DNA from: an uncultured Clostridia bacterium
Lineage (GTDB): Bacteria > Bacillota > Clostridia > Christensenellales > UBA1242
Direction: 5' to 3'
NCBI GenBank assembly: GCA_944350265.1
Contig: CALVOG010000001.1
Coordinates: 1-64,000 of the forward strand
DNA length: 64,000 nt
Shown one piece after another: positions 44,029-53,639 of this stretch. Numbering within the stretch: the first letter of the stretch is position 1; the number at the start of each line of letters is the position of its first letter. The translations under genes and the position numbers were made by a program. The notes under the pieces were generated by a model. It was not told the DNA's origin and made no database searches. It saw only the letters and a program-made list of their open reading frames with translations.

Positions 44029-45846
44029 ATGATTAATGATGTTGAGATTAAAAAGAAATGGTTTGAGTTTTTTGAGAGCAAGGGGTTTAAGCGTATTGAC
44101 AGTTATTCGATAATCCCTGAAAACGACCCAACCGTGCTTTTCACAACGGCTGGGATGCATCCGCTTGTGCCATATCTTTTGGGCGAAAAGCACCCGAAGG
44201 GCGACAAGATTTGCAACATTCAAAGGTGCATAAGAACAACGGATATTGACGATGTTGGTGACGACAGCCACCTCACCTTTTTTGAAATGCTGGGCAACTG
44301 GTTTTTAGGCGAGTGCGACAAGAAGAAGATGATTGAATATTCTTATGAGTTTTTAACAAGTCCTAAATATTTGGGGATAGATAAAAAACGCCTTGCCACC
44401 ACTGTTTTTGCGGGCGACGAACTTGCTCCGCGTGATACGTTTGCGCATGATGTTTGGAAAGATTGCGGAATTGAAAATGTTTACTATTTAGATAAAAAGC
44501 ACAACTGGTGGGCGCTTGGCGGTGGCGTGGGTCCGTGCGGACCAGACACCGAAATGTTTTTGGATACGGGCAAGGAAAAGTGCTCTTCGTCTTGCTCGCC
44601 AGCGTGCGACTGCGGGAAGTATTTGGAGATTTGGAACGACGTTTTTATGCAATACGTTGTTGAAAAAGAGGGTGACAGCGTGAAGCCTTTGAAAAAACCT
44701 AATATCGACACGGGTATGGGGCTTGAGCGCACGGTTGTGGTTATCAATGGGCTTAAATCGGTCTATGATTGCGGAGTGCTTAAAAAGGCGATTGACCTAA
44801 TTTCCACTCACGCAAAAGTTGAATATCTAAGCGACGAAAAATCGAAGCGCTCATACCGAATTATCGCCGACCACTTACGCTCTGCGCTCTTCATTTTGGG
44901 CGACGAGAGGGGAGTTGTGCCAAGCAATGTTGGGCAAGGTTACATTTTAAGGCGACTTATTAGGCGCGCCGTTAACTGCGCGAGAAATATCGGTTTAGAC
45001 ACCAAGTATTTTGCCGATATCATCGACCTTTATGTTGACCACCACGGCGAAGATTATGCTGACATAAAACGCAATAGAGAGTTTGTGAAAGACGAACTTG
45101 CAAAAGAGGTGGAAAAATTCTCAAAGGCGCTTGAAGAGGGGCATAGAGAGTTTGAAAAGGTGATTGCTGGCATTGAAAGGCACAAGGAATTTGCAAAACG
45201 TAATGGCGAAAATGTGGAAAATATCATCCCTGGAAAGGCGTGCTTTAGGCTGTATGACACCTTCGGTTTCCCATTTGAACTCACCAAAGAACTTGCAAAC
45301 GAAATCGGCTACGGCGTTGACGAAGAGGGATATAAAAAGGCGTTCTTAGAGCATCAAGAGAAGAGCAGAACCGCGTCCGCTGGCACTTTTAAGGGCGGAC
45401 TTGCCGACACTTCCACCGCAAGCGCGCATCTTCACACGGCAACGCACCTGCTTATGGCGGGACTGAGGAAGAAGTATGGCGATTTTGTTATGCAAAAAGG
45501 CTCGAACATCACGCCAGAGCGTATGAGGCTTGACTTCAACATCGACCACAAACTTTCAGCGGAAGAAATTAAGTGGCTGGAGGACTTTGTGAATGACGCC
45601 ATAAGTAAGGAAATCCCTGTCACGGTTGAAGAGATGACGTTTGACGAGGCAAAAAAGAGTGGTGCTGTGGGTGTTTTTGAGAGCAAGTATGGCGAAAAAG
45701 TGAAGGTTTACACCATTGGCGACGTTTCAAAGGAAATCTGTGGAGGTCCGCACGCTAAGAACACAAAAGACCTTCATCACTTCAAAATTGTGAAGGAGGA
45801 GAGTTCTTCGGCGGGCGTTAGAAGAATTAAGGCGATTTTGGATTAA
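44029..45846 (+). CDS. alaS: Alanyl-tRNA synthetase, short form without C-Ala domain
   Basis: Class II synthetase charging tRNA-Ala. 605 residues against the usual 870-880. The aminoacylation core is complete ('FFESKGFKRIDSYSIIPEND', 'TTAGMHPLVPYL', 'GLERTVVVINGLKSVYDCG'), and the editing domain keeps its zinc residues (HTATHLL near 468-474 and CGGPHAKNT near 570). The protein ends right after that domain and lacks the DHHA1/C-Ala region. An insertion with four clustered Cys ('KCSSSCSPACDCGKYLEIWN') follows the 'GGGVGPCGPDTEMFLDTG' motif and may bind metal. ATG 44029 has GAGGAG. There is no downstream frame that could encode the missing part. Confidence 0.95.
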   Translation: MINDVEIKKKWFEFFESKGFKRIDSYSIIPENDPTVLFTTAGMHPLVPYLLGEKHPKGDKICNIQRCIRTTDIDDVGDDSHLTFFEMLGNWFLGECDKKKMIEYSYEFLTSPKYLGIDKKRLATTVFAGDELAPRDTFAHDVWKDCGIENVYYLDKKHNWWALGGGVGPCGPDTEMFLDTGKEKCSSSCSPACDCGKYLEIWNDVFMQYVVEKEGDSVKPLKKPNIDTGMGLERTVVVINGLKSVYDCGVLKKAIDLISTHAKVEYLSDEKSKRSYRIIADHLRSALFILGDERGVVPSNVGQGYILRRLIRRAVNCARNIGLDTKYFADIIDLYVDHHGEDYADIKRNREFVKDELAKEVEKFSKALEEGHREFEKVIAGIERHKEFAKRNGENVENIIPGKACFRLYDTFGFPFELTKELANEIGYGVDEEGYKKAFLEHQEKSRTASAGTFKGGLADTSTASAHLHTATHLLMAGLRKKYGDFVMQKGSNITPERMRLDFNIDHKLSAEEIKWLEDFVNDAISKEIPVTVEEMTFDEAKKSGAVGVFESKYGEKVKVYTIGDVSKEICGGPHAKNTKDLHHFKIVKEESSSAGVRRIKAILD

Positions 45847-46254
45847 TAAACCTAACGCTCTTTTCAAAAGTTTTTGCGTGAAAAGGTTGACTTAATCCAC
45901 TCTTTCTATTAAAATACAAATAGGATGATTTTGTTTAATAATAATTGTGAAACAATAACCGAAATGTTATGCAACCAAATTTCATTCTTAATCTATGTGT
46001 GATTACATCCAATTTAGCGTAGTTTTACATCCATTACAATTCTAATAAGTGTTAAAATTCTATAAGACGTTACTGGAAAAATTAATTTAATCTAGTGAAG
46101 AATTTTAACCAACTAAAACAATTAATTCAATTTACTGAACTTACCAGAACAACCACTAACTTATTGAACTAAAACATAACCAAAAATCTTGCATACGAAA
46201 ATTTTTGCATAAAACATACACAAAATAAATCTTTAAAAACTTAAAGGAGGCTTT
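45847..46254. repeat. AT-rich intergenic with degenerate repeats
   Basis: Imperfect units such as 'aaccaactaaaacaattaat' and 'ttactgaacttaccagaac' follow each other from about 46080. No gene is supported. Confidence 0.5.
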
Positions 46255-47790
46255 ATGGCGCAGGGCGGAATAAGAAAGGGATTTTTCTTCTATTTTGGGC
46301 TTTTCGTGCTTTTACTTATCGCCATATTTTTGATTATTTTGGTGGTTCTCTTCTTTAACCCTGGCAAAACCATTTGCTGGATGCAGTATTTTGCAAAGGG
46401 AAGCGAAGCGGAAATTATGGCAACAACGGATGAGGAAAAAACGCCAATCGTGCTTGCAGGCAACGGAAAGAATGTCAATCGCATTGAGGTTGACTGCTCA
46501 TATGCCAACGTCTATGTCACGGTGACGCGCGACGTTACGAACGATATGGTTAAAATCGTCAACAATGCGTCGGGCTTTGCAACCTATAAGCAAGCAAGAC
46601 CGTATGAATACAGCGTAACGCTTGAGGGCGACACTCTTAAAATAAGCGTCACTGAGCCAGTTGGCTTTTTATACTTTTCAAAGGATATTGAAATCACAAT
46701 CGCCATTCAGGCAAGGTATAACGACGGCGACGTTTCGTATAACGGTCAGTTCGATAACACCGAATTTGACATAACCACCACAAGCGGAAATGTTTATCTT
46801 GGGAGAGGCGGTGAAAGAAACTTTGAGATTAGACCAGGCGATATCACTGCCAAAACCACAAGCGGAAACATCACACTTGCCGATAAATTCTCAACAGTAA
46901 ACATTGAAAAGTTGACGCTTGAAACGGGAAGCGGTGATATATCTGTGGGCGATTATAATATGATAATCGGCGACGCGCTCAACCCAAACGCTAAGGGTGT
47001 TAAAATGAACGCAGGGTCCACTCTTAACCTCTCCACCGACACGGGGCTTTTAGATTTCGACCTTGTTGAGATTGCAAGTAGCCTTAAAAGTGTTGTTGAT
47101 ATAACTAATAAAAACGGCAACATAACAATCGGCAATATAGATGTGGGAACGGGCAAGGTGCAACTTCGCTCAACCGAAGGAAATTATTATTTAGATAACA
47201 TCACGGCAAACGAACTTTCGTTCACGCCGTCCGAGGATATTTTGAAATCGCCAAACATTAAAATCGGCACGCTTAACGGAGATTTCACTATGTCGGCATC
47301 AAAAAACATCTCTCCAAATGTCACCATTGAGAAAATTAATGGCGAATTTAGGCTTATCAGCGAAATTGATGGCGACGGCAACCCTTTTATCAACGGCTCA
47401 TTTAAAATCGGCGAAATAAGCGGGCTTGTTGACATAAATTCTCAAAAAGGTGTTTTTGATATCGGTTTTAGTGATGGCTACTCCTCTAAGGTGAACATTA
47501 TAACCACTTCTGGCAATATCACTCTCAACTTCTTAGGTTCGTCAACGAGTGATGTTGACCTTAAAACCGACAGCGGAAAGGTGACGATTAACGTTGTGGA
47601 CGAAACCTATTTTAAGTCGACCGCTTTTAAGTCGACCGCAACTGACAGCGAGACTAATCCACTGCTTGAAGATGACAAAATTGAGGTGAATATCGGCGAA
47701 TATACCAATAAAAATCCGCTGATAATCGGCTCAGGCGGTGCTGATATTTCCATATTCACGGGCGGAAGAGTGACTTACAACAAAATTTAA
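46255..47790 (+). CDS. Membrane-anchored DUF4097-type beta-helix protein
   Basis: A 511-residue protein with one N-terminal membrane helix (about residues 10-33) and a long outside region of repeated short beta strands. The recurring pattern 'ITTTSGNVYLG', 'AKTTSGNITLA' and 'IITTSGNITLNFLG' is typical of DUF4097/putative adhesin beta-helix proteins. The last part is Asp/Ser-rich. ATG 46255 has AAAGGAGG. Role unknown; surface or envelope stress functions have been suggested for related proteins, without proof here. A terminator follows at once. Confidence 0.8.
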   Translation: MAQGGIRKGFFFYFGLFVLLLIAIFLIILVVLFFNPGKTICWMQYFAKGSEAEIMATTDEEKTPIVLAGNGKNVNRIEVDCSYANVYVTVTRDVTNDMVKIVNNASGFATYKQARPYEYSVTLEGDTLKISVTEPVGFLYFSKDIEITIAIQARYNDGDVSYNGQFDNTEFDITTTSGNVYLGRGGERNFEIRPGDITAKTTSGNITLADKFSTVNIEKLTLETGSGDISVGDYNMIIGDALNPNAKGVKMNAGSTLNLSTDTGLLDFDLVEIASSLKSVVDITNKNGNITIGNIDVGTGKVQLRSTEGNYYLDNITANELSFTPSEDILKSPNIKIGTLNGDFTMSASKNISPNVTIEKINGEFRLISEIDGDGNPFINGSFKIGEISGLVDINSQKGVFDIGFSDGYSSKVNIITTSGNITLNFLGSSTSDVDLKTDSGKVTINVVDETYFKSTAFKSTATDSETNPLLEDDKIEVNIGEYTNKNPLIIGSGGADISIFTGGRVTYNKI

Positions 47791-47813
47791 GTGGAGTTTT
47801 TCCACTTTTTTTG
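47789..47813 (+). terminator. Rho-independent terminator
   Basis: Stem AAGTGGA / TCCACTT with a GTTTT loop and T-run overlapping the stop codon of the DUF4097-type gene. Confidence 0.8.
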
Positions 47814-47889
47814 TTTTTTCGCTAAATTATTTGGAAAAAAGTTTAAAATGTGTTTTAATATATGTGTGCTGAGTTTTACTAACAAAAAA

Positions 47890-48560
47890 GAAAAATGGAC
47901 ATTCGCGGGAAGAGGATTTTTCGGCTCGGGCGATGCTGGAGTGGCGTTTGGTATAAGGGGCAATAAGCGAAATACCAAGCGCGCTTGGATGTGTGAGGTG
48001 TTTTAGGTTTAGCCGTATTTTGCTGGCAAAAGAGGAAAGATTAGACGTTCGCGGGTGGGTGCTACGACGAGATTCTTCGCTTCGCTCAGAATGACAAGCA
48101 AGCCAACAGTCCTAGCGGAATAATCGTTACAGCCTAGCACGCGATATCTCGTTGTAGAACGGCTTACAAAATTCGAAAATTAATACCACTTTGAGCAAAC
48201 ATCGTTCTACCAATTAAGCGCTTACTTTTAAGAGGATGATTTAGACATTCGCGGGCAGTGCTGTGGTGATTAATTTTTCTGAAAATAATACAGTTTAACA
48301 CGCGAAATAACAAAATGTGACAGTGTCACCTACGAAGAGATTCTTCGCTTCGCTCAGAATGACAAGCAAGCCAACAGTCCTAACGGAATAAGTGATATGG
48401 CGTGACAAGCATTTTTAAGATGAAAGATAAGACACATACGCGTGTTACACTGAAGCCGAAGGTGATGCAGTTAAATGTCATTCTGAGCAAGGAGCACTCT
48501 GGCGCCAGCGAAGAATGGTCGTAGAACGGCTTACAAAATTCGAAATAAGACCACTTAATA
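47890..48560. repeat. Dispersed palindromic repeats, cluster 7
   Basis: Cores at 48059-48096, 48330-48366 and, minus-oriented with the insert CTGGCGCCAG, 48477-48520. Flanks include 'gcgcgcttggatgtgtgagg', 'tttagccgtattttgctggc', 'cagtcctagcggaataatc' and 'gacattcgcgggcag'. No gene supported. Confidence 0.85.
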
Positions 48561-48626
48561 CGCAAAAATCTTACATTTTAATTAATTTTTTAAGAATACT
48601 AACATTACAAAAAATAAGGAGAAAAA

Positions 48627-51005
48627 ATGAAAAAATCAATTTCAGTTTTGGCAATTAGTATGTTTTTGATGCTTTTGGGCGTTCTCTTTTTTCCTCCGCT
48701 TGTTTCGCGCGCAGAAATAACCGAAAGTGACGCAAGCGAGGTGATTAAAACGGCGACGGGGCTTGCTGATTACATAAATGGTTATAATGACTCTCACGCT
48801 AACGATATTATTCTGCTGGGCGCGGATTTAGATATGTCAGGCATAGCCGTTAATGGCACAATTGGCACCGAGGATAATCCTTTCACGGGTATTTTTGACG
48901 GCAACGGTTACAGCATAAAAAACCTCACTCTTAACCTCGCAAACACTTCGACTGAATATGTCGAGCCAACCGAAATCGGGCTTTTTGGCACAACCGACGG
49001 CGCGACCATAATGGACTTGGAGTTAGAGGGCAATTTTACCATTCAAATATCCAACTCACCTGACAATTTGAAGGTTGGAACGCTTGTTGGTAGGGCGGAA
49101 AACACGACAATCGAAAATTGCAACATTAAAGCCACGCAAAACTTCCAAGACCTTGAAAACAAGGAAAATTTGATTGATGAAAACAAGGGGATAAAGTCGA
49201 TTAATGCGGGTGGTATTGCCGGTGAACTTATCGACTCCACCGTTAAAAACACCTTTTATAGACCTGAAAACGAGAGCGTGTTTGTGCTTAAAAGCATATT
49301 CAAAAGGGATGCGCGATTTGGCGGTGTTGCGGGATTGTTTGAAAACTCGTCCGCAATTTTTGTGGTGAGTTCGCCAAAATTTAAGGTCACTTTGAACGAA
49401 AGTTTTGCGGGAACAACCTATGTTGGCGGAGTGTTTGGCAGTGTCAGCCAAGGTAACAGCAAGGTGATTAACGCCATCGTTGAGCCAACAATAAGCGTTG
49501 AAAATTCGGGCGATAAAGTGGTTTATGCGGGTGCGATTGGCGGATATATTTTCTCGCCGGCGCCTGAAAAAAATAACCTTTCATATATCTACTATAACTC
49601 CTCACTTTTAGATTTTGGCTTCGACAGCGACTATGTTTACAGAAACAACTTAACCCGCGTTGACGACACGATTATCACTCATAAAAACGAGAGCAACGTG
49701 CTGAGCGCTAAGGACTACTTCACCGCAAAGGCTTGGAGCGGAATCTATGGCGAGTGGGATTTTTCCAATGTTTTTGAGGTGCTTGGCAACGACATCTCTT
49801 TGCAAGCATTCGGCGAGGGCTTTTCCGTGACGGTGAGAACGAGTAGTTCAAGTGTTGACGGCGAAATTATCACCATTTTGGATGACGATGGTAGCCAAGC
49901 GCAGAATAACCAGTTGGAGATTTCGAAAAAATATAACGACACCATCAACATTAAATTCAAATTTAACGAAAATGTGAGCGAATTGATTGGGCAGTATTAC
50001 AGCCTTTCGGGCTTGACGCTTTCGAAAGATACCTCGCAGGAAATTGCTTATTTTGTGAAAAATGACGATGTCTATAAACTGGTTGCATCAAAGGGGTATG
50101 AGAGGCTTAAAATGACCGAGGAAAACGGCATTTACACCATCACCATCAATGGTATTACGTCGAACTATACCGGCACCTATCAACTCAACGTCACTGCCAA
50201 CAACTTTGTTGGGCTTTTTGAATATCGTCTTTTTGATAAGAAGGGGGACGAGGTTCAAAAGAACAACACCGAGTGCGTGGTATACAACAAAAACGGAAGC
50301 CAAAATTTCGAGTTTCAAACCAATGATATCACCTATAACAGCGAGTTCACCATAACAACTCGCGCTAATCCTAACTCCATTTATCAGTTTGTTGGGTGGT
50401 ATTTCGACGACGACGGCGACTATTCAAACGATTCCACTCCTTTAAGCACCGACAACGACCTCAATTTCACTTTCGGCAAGGATGATTTCGCGCTCACCGA
50501 TAACTTTAAGGTTTACGCAAAGTATGTTGACAACTCGTGCGAGATAACTTTCACCCTTGACGAGGGTGTGGAGCGCATCATAATTTCCACTAACGAGGAG
50601 GCAATCACAACTTCTGGCACCACCATAAAAGTGCGCAAGCAGTCAAATGTGAAAATTGAAATCTACATCAAAGACGACCATCTTTTCGACGTGCAGAGAT
50701 TTACCGAATCGGTGAATATTTATAAGGGTGAATGCACGCGTGTTGATGACGGCTCGGACCCGAATTACTATCAATTTAATTTAGACACAACAAAACTCAA
50801 CGATGAAAGTTTCAGCGACATCTTGAATTTGGAGTTTAAAACCGAAAAGGGTGACACCACAAATTGGAAACTTATTTGGATTATTGTTGGCTCGATTTTG
50901 GGCGCTTTGGTGATTGCAACCGTGATTATCGTGGTTGTTGTGGTGGTGAAACGCCGTGGCGGTGGCGGTGGAAAACATAAATCCTATGGGAATATGTATT
51001 ACTAA
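48627..51005 (+). CDS. Large cell-surface protein with C-terminal membrane anchor
   Basis: A 792-residue secreted protein. A signal peptide (about residues 1-29) is followed by a beta-helix region of roughly 350 residues with pectate-lyase/GLUG-like turns ('NPFTGIFDGNGYSIKNLTL', 'TYVGGVFGSVSQGNSKVIN'), then beta-sandwich domains, one with 'FQFVGWYFDDDGDYSND'-like repeats related to the InlB type ('YQFVGWYFDDDG'). Near the end is a membrane helix (about 751-775) with a short basic Gly-rich tail, so it is anchored rather than sorted by sortase. Its architecture resembles the GLUG protein at 19228. ATG 48627 has AAGGAG. Function unknown; adhesion or envelope structure is a guess. Confidence 0.8.
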   Translation: MKKSISVLAISMFLMLLGVLFFPPLVSRAEITESDASEVIKTATGLADYINGYNDSHANDIILLGADLDMSGIAVNGTIGTEDNPFTGIFDGNGYSIKNLTLNLANTSTEYVEPTEIGLFGTTDGATIMDLELEGNFTIQISNSPDNLKVGTLVGRAENTTIENCNIKATQNFQDLENKENLIDENKGIKSINAGGIAGELIDSTVKNTFYRPENESVFVLKSIFKRDARFGGVAGLFENSSAIFVVSSPKFKVTLNESFAGTTYVGGVFGSVSQGNSKVINAIVEPTISVENSGDKVVYAGAIGGYIFSPAPEKNNLSYIYYNSSLLDFGFDSDYVYRNNLTRVDDTIITHKNESNVLSAKDYFTAKAWSGIYGEWDFSNVFEVLGNDISLQAFGEGFSVTVRTSSSSVDGEIITILDDDGSQAQNNQLEISKKYNDTINIKFKFNENVSELIGQYYSLSGLTLSKDTSQEIAYFVKNDDVYKLVASKGYERLKMTEENGIYTITINGITSNYTGTYQLNVTANNFVGLFEYRLFDKKGDEVQKNNTECVVYNKNGSQNFEFQTNDITYNSEFTITTRANPNSIYQFVGWYFDDDGDYSNDSTPLSTDNDLNFTFGKDDFALTDNFKVYAKYVDNSCEITFTLDEGVERIIISTNEEAITTSGTTIKVRKQSNVKIEIYIKDDHLFDVQRFTESVNIYKGECTRVDDGSDPNYYQFNLDTTKLNDESFSDILNLEFKTEKGDTTNWKLIWIIVGSILGALVIATVIIVVVVVVKRRGGGGGKHKSYGNMYY

Positions 51006-51033
51006 GTAAAATCCTTAACGCGCATAACACAAA

Positions 51034-51071
51034 TATGCTTAACAATTTTCTTTGTTAAGCATTTCTTTTTT
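51034..51071 (+). terminator. Rho-independent terminator
   Basis: Perfect stem ATGCTTAACAA / TTGTTAAGCAT with TTTTCT loop and T-rich tail after the surface protein gene. Confidence 0.85.
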
Positions 51072-51077
51072 AAGAGG

Positions 51078-51245
51078 AAAGATAGACGTTCGCGGGCAGG
51101 TGCTACGACGAGATTCTTCGCTTCGCTCAGAATGACAATAAACCAATAGTCCTAACGGAATAAGTGACAAAGCCCGACACACAACACATCAAAATGTGAC
51201 AGCGTCACCTACGCTGAAGAATGGTCGTAGAACGGCTTTCAAAAT
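51078..51245. repeat. Dispersed palindromic repeats, cluster 8
   Basis: A full core at 51100-51138 ('gctacgacgagattcttcgc' start) and a shortened copy near 51208-51230 with 'gtgacagcgtcacctacgc'. Flanks 'tagacgttcgcgggcagg' and 'agtcctaacggaataagtg'. Confidence 0.8.
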
Positions 51246-51306
51246 TAGAAATGAAACCTCTTGGAAGAATGATGTTTTAAGCGGTTTTTTAAGAGGGCGA
51301 GGCGTT

Positions 51307-51930
51307 TTATATCACCATAATGACTGTGCCGTTTAAAAGAAAAAGCAAAAGCGTTTCGGCAAGGTTTATTAAAACAAGAAGCAAAAATCCCAAAAGAAGG
51401 TAAAGAAAACGGTTGCATTCCGCTTTGCCGTAATGTTTTATGTTGCCGTTGATTTTTGATGCGATAAGATAGAACAAGATAAGCGCGAACAGCGTCAAAA
51501 GTTGGCACGGCAAAATAACCACAATCGCGGTTAAACTGCCTCCAAGGCCGTAAAGTATGAAAATAAGTGAAAAGTTCAGCCCAAAAAGGTAGGCGCGATA
51601 GACGATTAAAATTTCCGCGATGGGGAAAAGTAGTGGCACGAATGAAACGCCAAAAAGGATAAGCACATTAATAGCAAGAGAAAGTGTGCGCGAGAAAAAC
51701 GCCGACGATGAGCCAGAAAATCCGCTTAAATATCCGTCGATGGAAATCTCTTGCAGGCGTGATAGGCTTTCGCTGTACGAATATTTTATCGCCACAAATA
51801 TGCCAACAAAAATGGCAATAAGTGAGAGCGTGAGGGTGAGCAAAAACTTCCCGCGACTTTCTTTCACTGTGCGCGCAATCGAAAAGCGTAAACCGTTTAT
51901 AAAAGAGTGAGATTTGTATGATTTTAGCAT
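51307..51930 (-). CDS. spoIIM: Stage II sporulation protein M family
   Basis: A 207-residue membrane protein with five hydrophobic helices and the SpoIIM/DUF95 opening 'SHSFINGLRFSIARTVKESR'. In B. subtilis SpoIIM works with SpoIID and SpoIIP to remodel septal peptidoglycan during engulfment. The start is the first ATG, but its nearest AGGGG is 15 bases away, so the start is less certain. It stands alone, divergent from the metallo-hydrolase gene. Confidence 0.8.
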   Translation of the reverse strand: MLKSYKSHSFINGLRFSIARTVKESRGKFLLTLTLSLIAIFVGIFVAIKYSYSESLSRLQEISIDGYLSGFSGSSSAFFSRTLSLAINVLILFGVSFVPLLFPIAEILIVYRAYLFGLNFSLIFILYGLGGSLTAIVVILPCQLLTLFALILFYLIASKINGNIKHYGKAECNRFLYLLLGFLLLVLINLAETLLLFLLNGTVIMVI

Positions 51931-51990
51931 AAAATATCTTATTTTTCCCCTTTATAAAAAAGAACAATTTTGTTATTTTTGCTTTGTCGT

Positions 51991-52019
51991 TTGACTTTTT
52001 TTTCGCATAGTTGTAAAAT
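51991..52019 (+). promoter_or_regulatory. Promoter of metallo-hydrolase gene
   Basis: TTGACT (51991-51996), 17-bp spacer, TAAAAT (52014-52019). Confidence 0.75.
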
Positions 52020-52036
52020 GTATGGCGGAGGTAAAA

Positions 52037-52624
52037 ATGAGGCTCGTTGGAGATTTTTACGACAGCAATGTGTTCGTTGAAAATGGTTTTATTGTTGATG
52101 CGGGCGTGGCGCCAAGTGAGGTTGAGCCCAAGGGCGCACTGTTTTTGACGCACGGGCATTTCGACCACGCGTATTTCGCGGTTGACTACGCCAAGAAGTT
52201 CAATTTGAAAATTTACGCCAGCGAGAAGATTAAGGAATATCTTTCTGACCCTGAAAAAAATTACTCCACTGATTTCAACTGCCCGCCACTTAAAATTGAT
52301 GATTTTTCCGCTTTTATCTTCTTAAATGGCGACGGCGAGGTCAAAATTGGCGATTTATCGGTGAAATATTTTTCCCTTGGTGGGCACAGCAAAAGCGATA
52401 TGTGCTTCCTTGTTAAAGATGATTTGTATGTTGGCGACTTGGTTATCGGGCGCGGTATTGGCAGGATGGACCTCTATGGTGGCGATAGGGCGGAAATGAT
52501 TAAGAGCCTTAAAAAACTTTCCACTTTGCCATATAAAACTTTGCACTCGGGGCACGGCGAGGACTTAGACAAAGCGGTTGCCGACAAGGTTATTAAAACC
52601 TATTTGCGATTTTTGGAAAGGTAA
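52037..52624 (+). CDS. MBL-fold metallo-hydrolase
   Basis: A 195-residue glyoxalase-II-like metallo-beta-lactamase-fold protein. Metal motif THGHFDH (about residues 38-44), then 'GGHSKSDMCFLV' with the next His, an Asp in 'VGDLVIGRG' and the final His in 'LHSGHGE'. The substrate is unknown; a thioester hydrolase such as hydroxyacylglutathione hydrolase-like is typical. I start at ATG 52037 with GGCGGAGG; an ATG at 52022 would overlap the site. Confidence 0.88.
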   Translation: MRLVGDFYDSNVFVENGFIVDAGVAPSEVEPKGALFLTHGHFDHAYFAVDYAKKFNLKIYASEKIKEYLSDPEKNYSTDFNCPPLKIDDFSAFIFLNGDGEVKIGDLSVKYFSLGGHSKSDMCFLVKDDLYVGDLVIGRGIGRMDLYGGDRAEMIKSLKKLSTLPYKTLHSGHGEDLDKAVADKVIKTYLRFLER

Positions 52625-52750
52625 GAAATTTGATGAGAGTTTTCGGGTTTTGTCATATAAATTTGCATTCAGCGTGTTCTAAGTTGCATTTTTAGCCTTT
52701 CACTTGCATATTTCGCCATTTTTTGCAAAAAATATAAACGGGAGGAAGAT

Positions 52751-52942
52751 ATGAAAGAACTTATGGCATTAATTGGGTTCGGCGCAGGTATGGTTACGGG
52801 CGCTCTTCTTTACAAACATTCGCAAGACGCTAAGAATGCGGTGAATAAGGGCGAAAAGGCTGTGAAGAAGGAAATTGAAGAAATGAAAGAAAAAATCGAG
52901 CCTAAGGTGGAAAAACTCAAAAAAGAAATGAAGCAAAATTAA
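52751..52942 (+). CDS. YtxH-like small membrane-anchored protein
   Basis: A 63-residue protein with a Gly-rich membrane helix (about residues 5-21, 'ALIGFGAGMVTGALLY') and an amphipathic Lys/Glu helix, the pattern of the YtxH/general stress family. ATG 52751 has GGGAGGAAG. A terminator follows. Function not established. Confidence 0.65.
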   Translation: MKELMALIGFGAGMVTGALLYKHSQDAKNAVNKGEKAVKKEIEEMKEKIEPKVEKLKKEMKQN

Positions 52943-52949
52943 ACACACG

Positions 52950-52981
52950 TGCGAGGTTATATTTATTCCTCGCTTTTTTTA
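52950..52981 (+). terminator. Rho-independent terminator
   Basis: Stem GCGAGG / CCTCGC with an AT loop and seven T. Confidence 0.8.
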
Positions 52982-53200
52982 TTTTTGTTTGACAAAAGGG
53001 TGTTTTTGGTTGTAGTATAATAAGTGGAGGAGGTCAAATCTTTCAGTTATAACTTAAAACAGCAAGAAATTAGACCTTAAAATTTGATAATAATTGACTG
53101 GCTTAATATTTATAAAAAAAGTTTTACAATTTGAAAACTAAAAAAAATTTAAAATATACAAAAAAGCAATTTGAAAAACTAAAAAATTAACACAACAAAA

Positions 53201-53226
53201 AAGCAAGGCGTGTGACCTTGCTTTTC
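53201..53226 (-). terminator. Terminator of SRP RNA
   Basis: Read on the minus strand: stem AAAAGCAAGG / CCTTGCTTTT followed by a T-run. Confidence 0.8.
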
Positions 53227-53229
53227 TCA

Positions 53230-53498
53230 TAACTGAGAGAATGCTCCGAAATGATATGACCGACGGTTTCCTAAAACAAAAACTCCACCAAAGTTACCTT
53301 ATGGCACATCGATAGGTCTTTTTAATGATGCTCCCGTCAGGGCCTGACATGGTTCAAAGTTACCAATTGCATAAGACCTTGATTTCAACGCCCCTATTTT
53401 AGGCACCTCTTCAACCAAACCACTCCTCGGCAAACGTTCGACCCTGCTATAGCGGATTGCAGGTCACAGGGCACCGCTAACTCCCCGTCTATCTCAGC
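53230..53498 (-). ncRNA. ffs: Signal recognition particle RNA, large bacterial type
   Basis: Minus strand. The Alu-domain sequence 'GGGGAGTTAGCGGTGCCCTG' then 'ACCTGCAATCCGCTATAGCA' matches the B. subtilis scRNA, and the Ffh-binding helix 8 'GAACCATGTCAGGCCC' is followed by 'GGGAGCATCATTAA'. Size is about 269 nt, as in other Firmicutes. The helix 8 loop is TGAC, the rarer URRC class instead of GNRA/GGAA. Ends are set by the promoter and by pairing TGAGA with TCTCA; the 3' end is approximate. Confidence 0.92.
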
Positions 53499-53504
53499 AA
53501 GAAC

Positions 53505-53534
53505 ATTTTACAACATTTTCCTCAACGTTGTCAA
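53505..53534 (-). promoter_or_regulatory. Promoter of SRP RNA
   Basis: On the minus strand TTGACA (53529-53534), 18-bp spacer, TAAAAT (53505-53510); predicted start at 53498. Confidence 0.9.
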
Positions 53535-53639
53535 GCGTAAAAGGAAAAAACTTGAAAACCGCACTTGCTATGTGAGGTGGTAAATTGGCAATGTGAGGTG
53601 GTAAAAGTGTTTTCTCGTTGCTTTATTCGTTGCGTAGAT

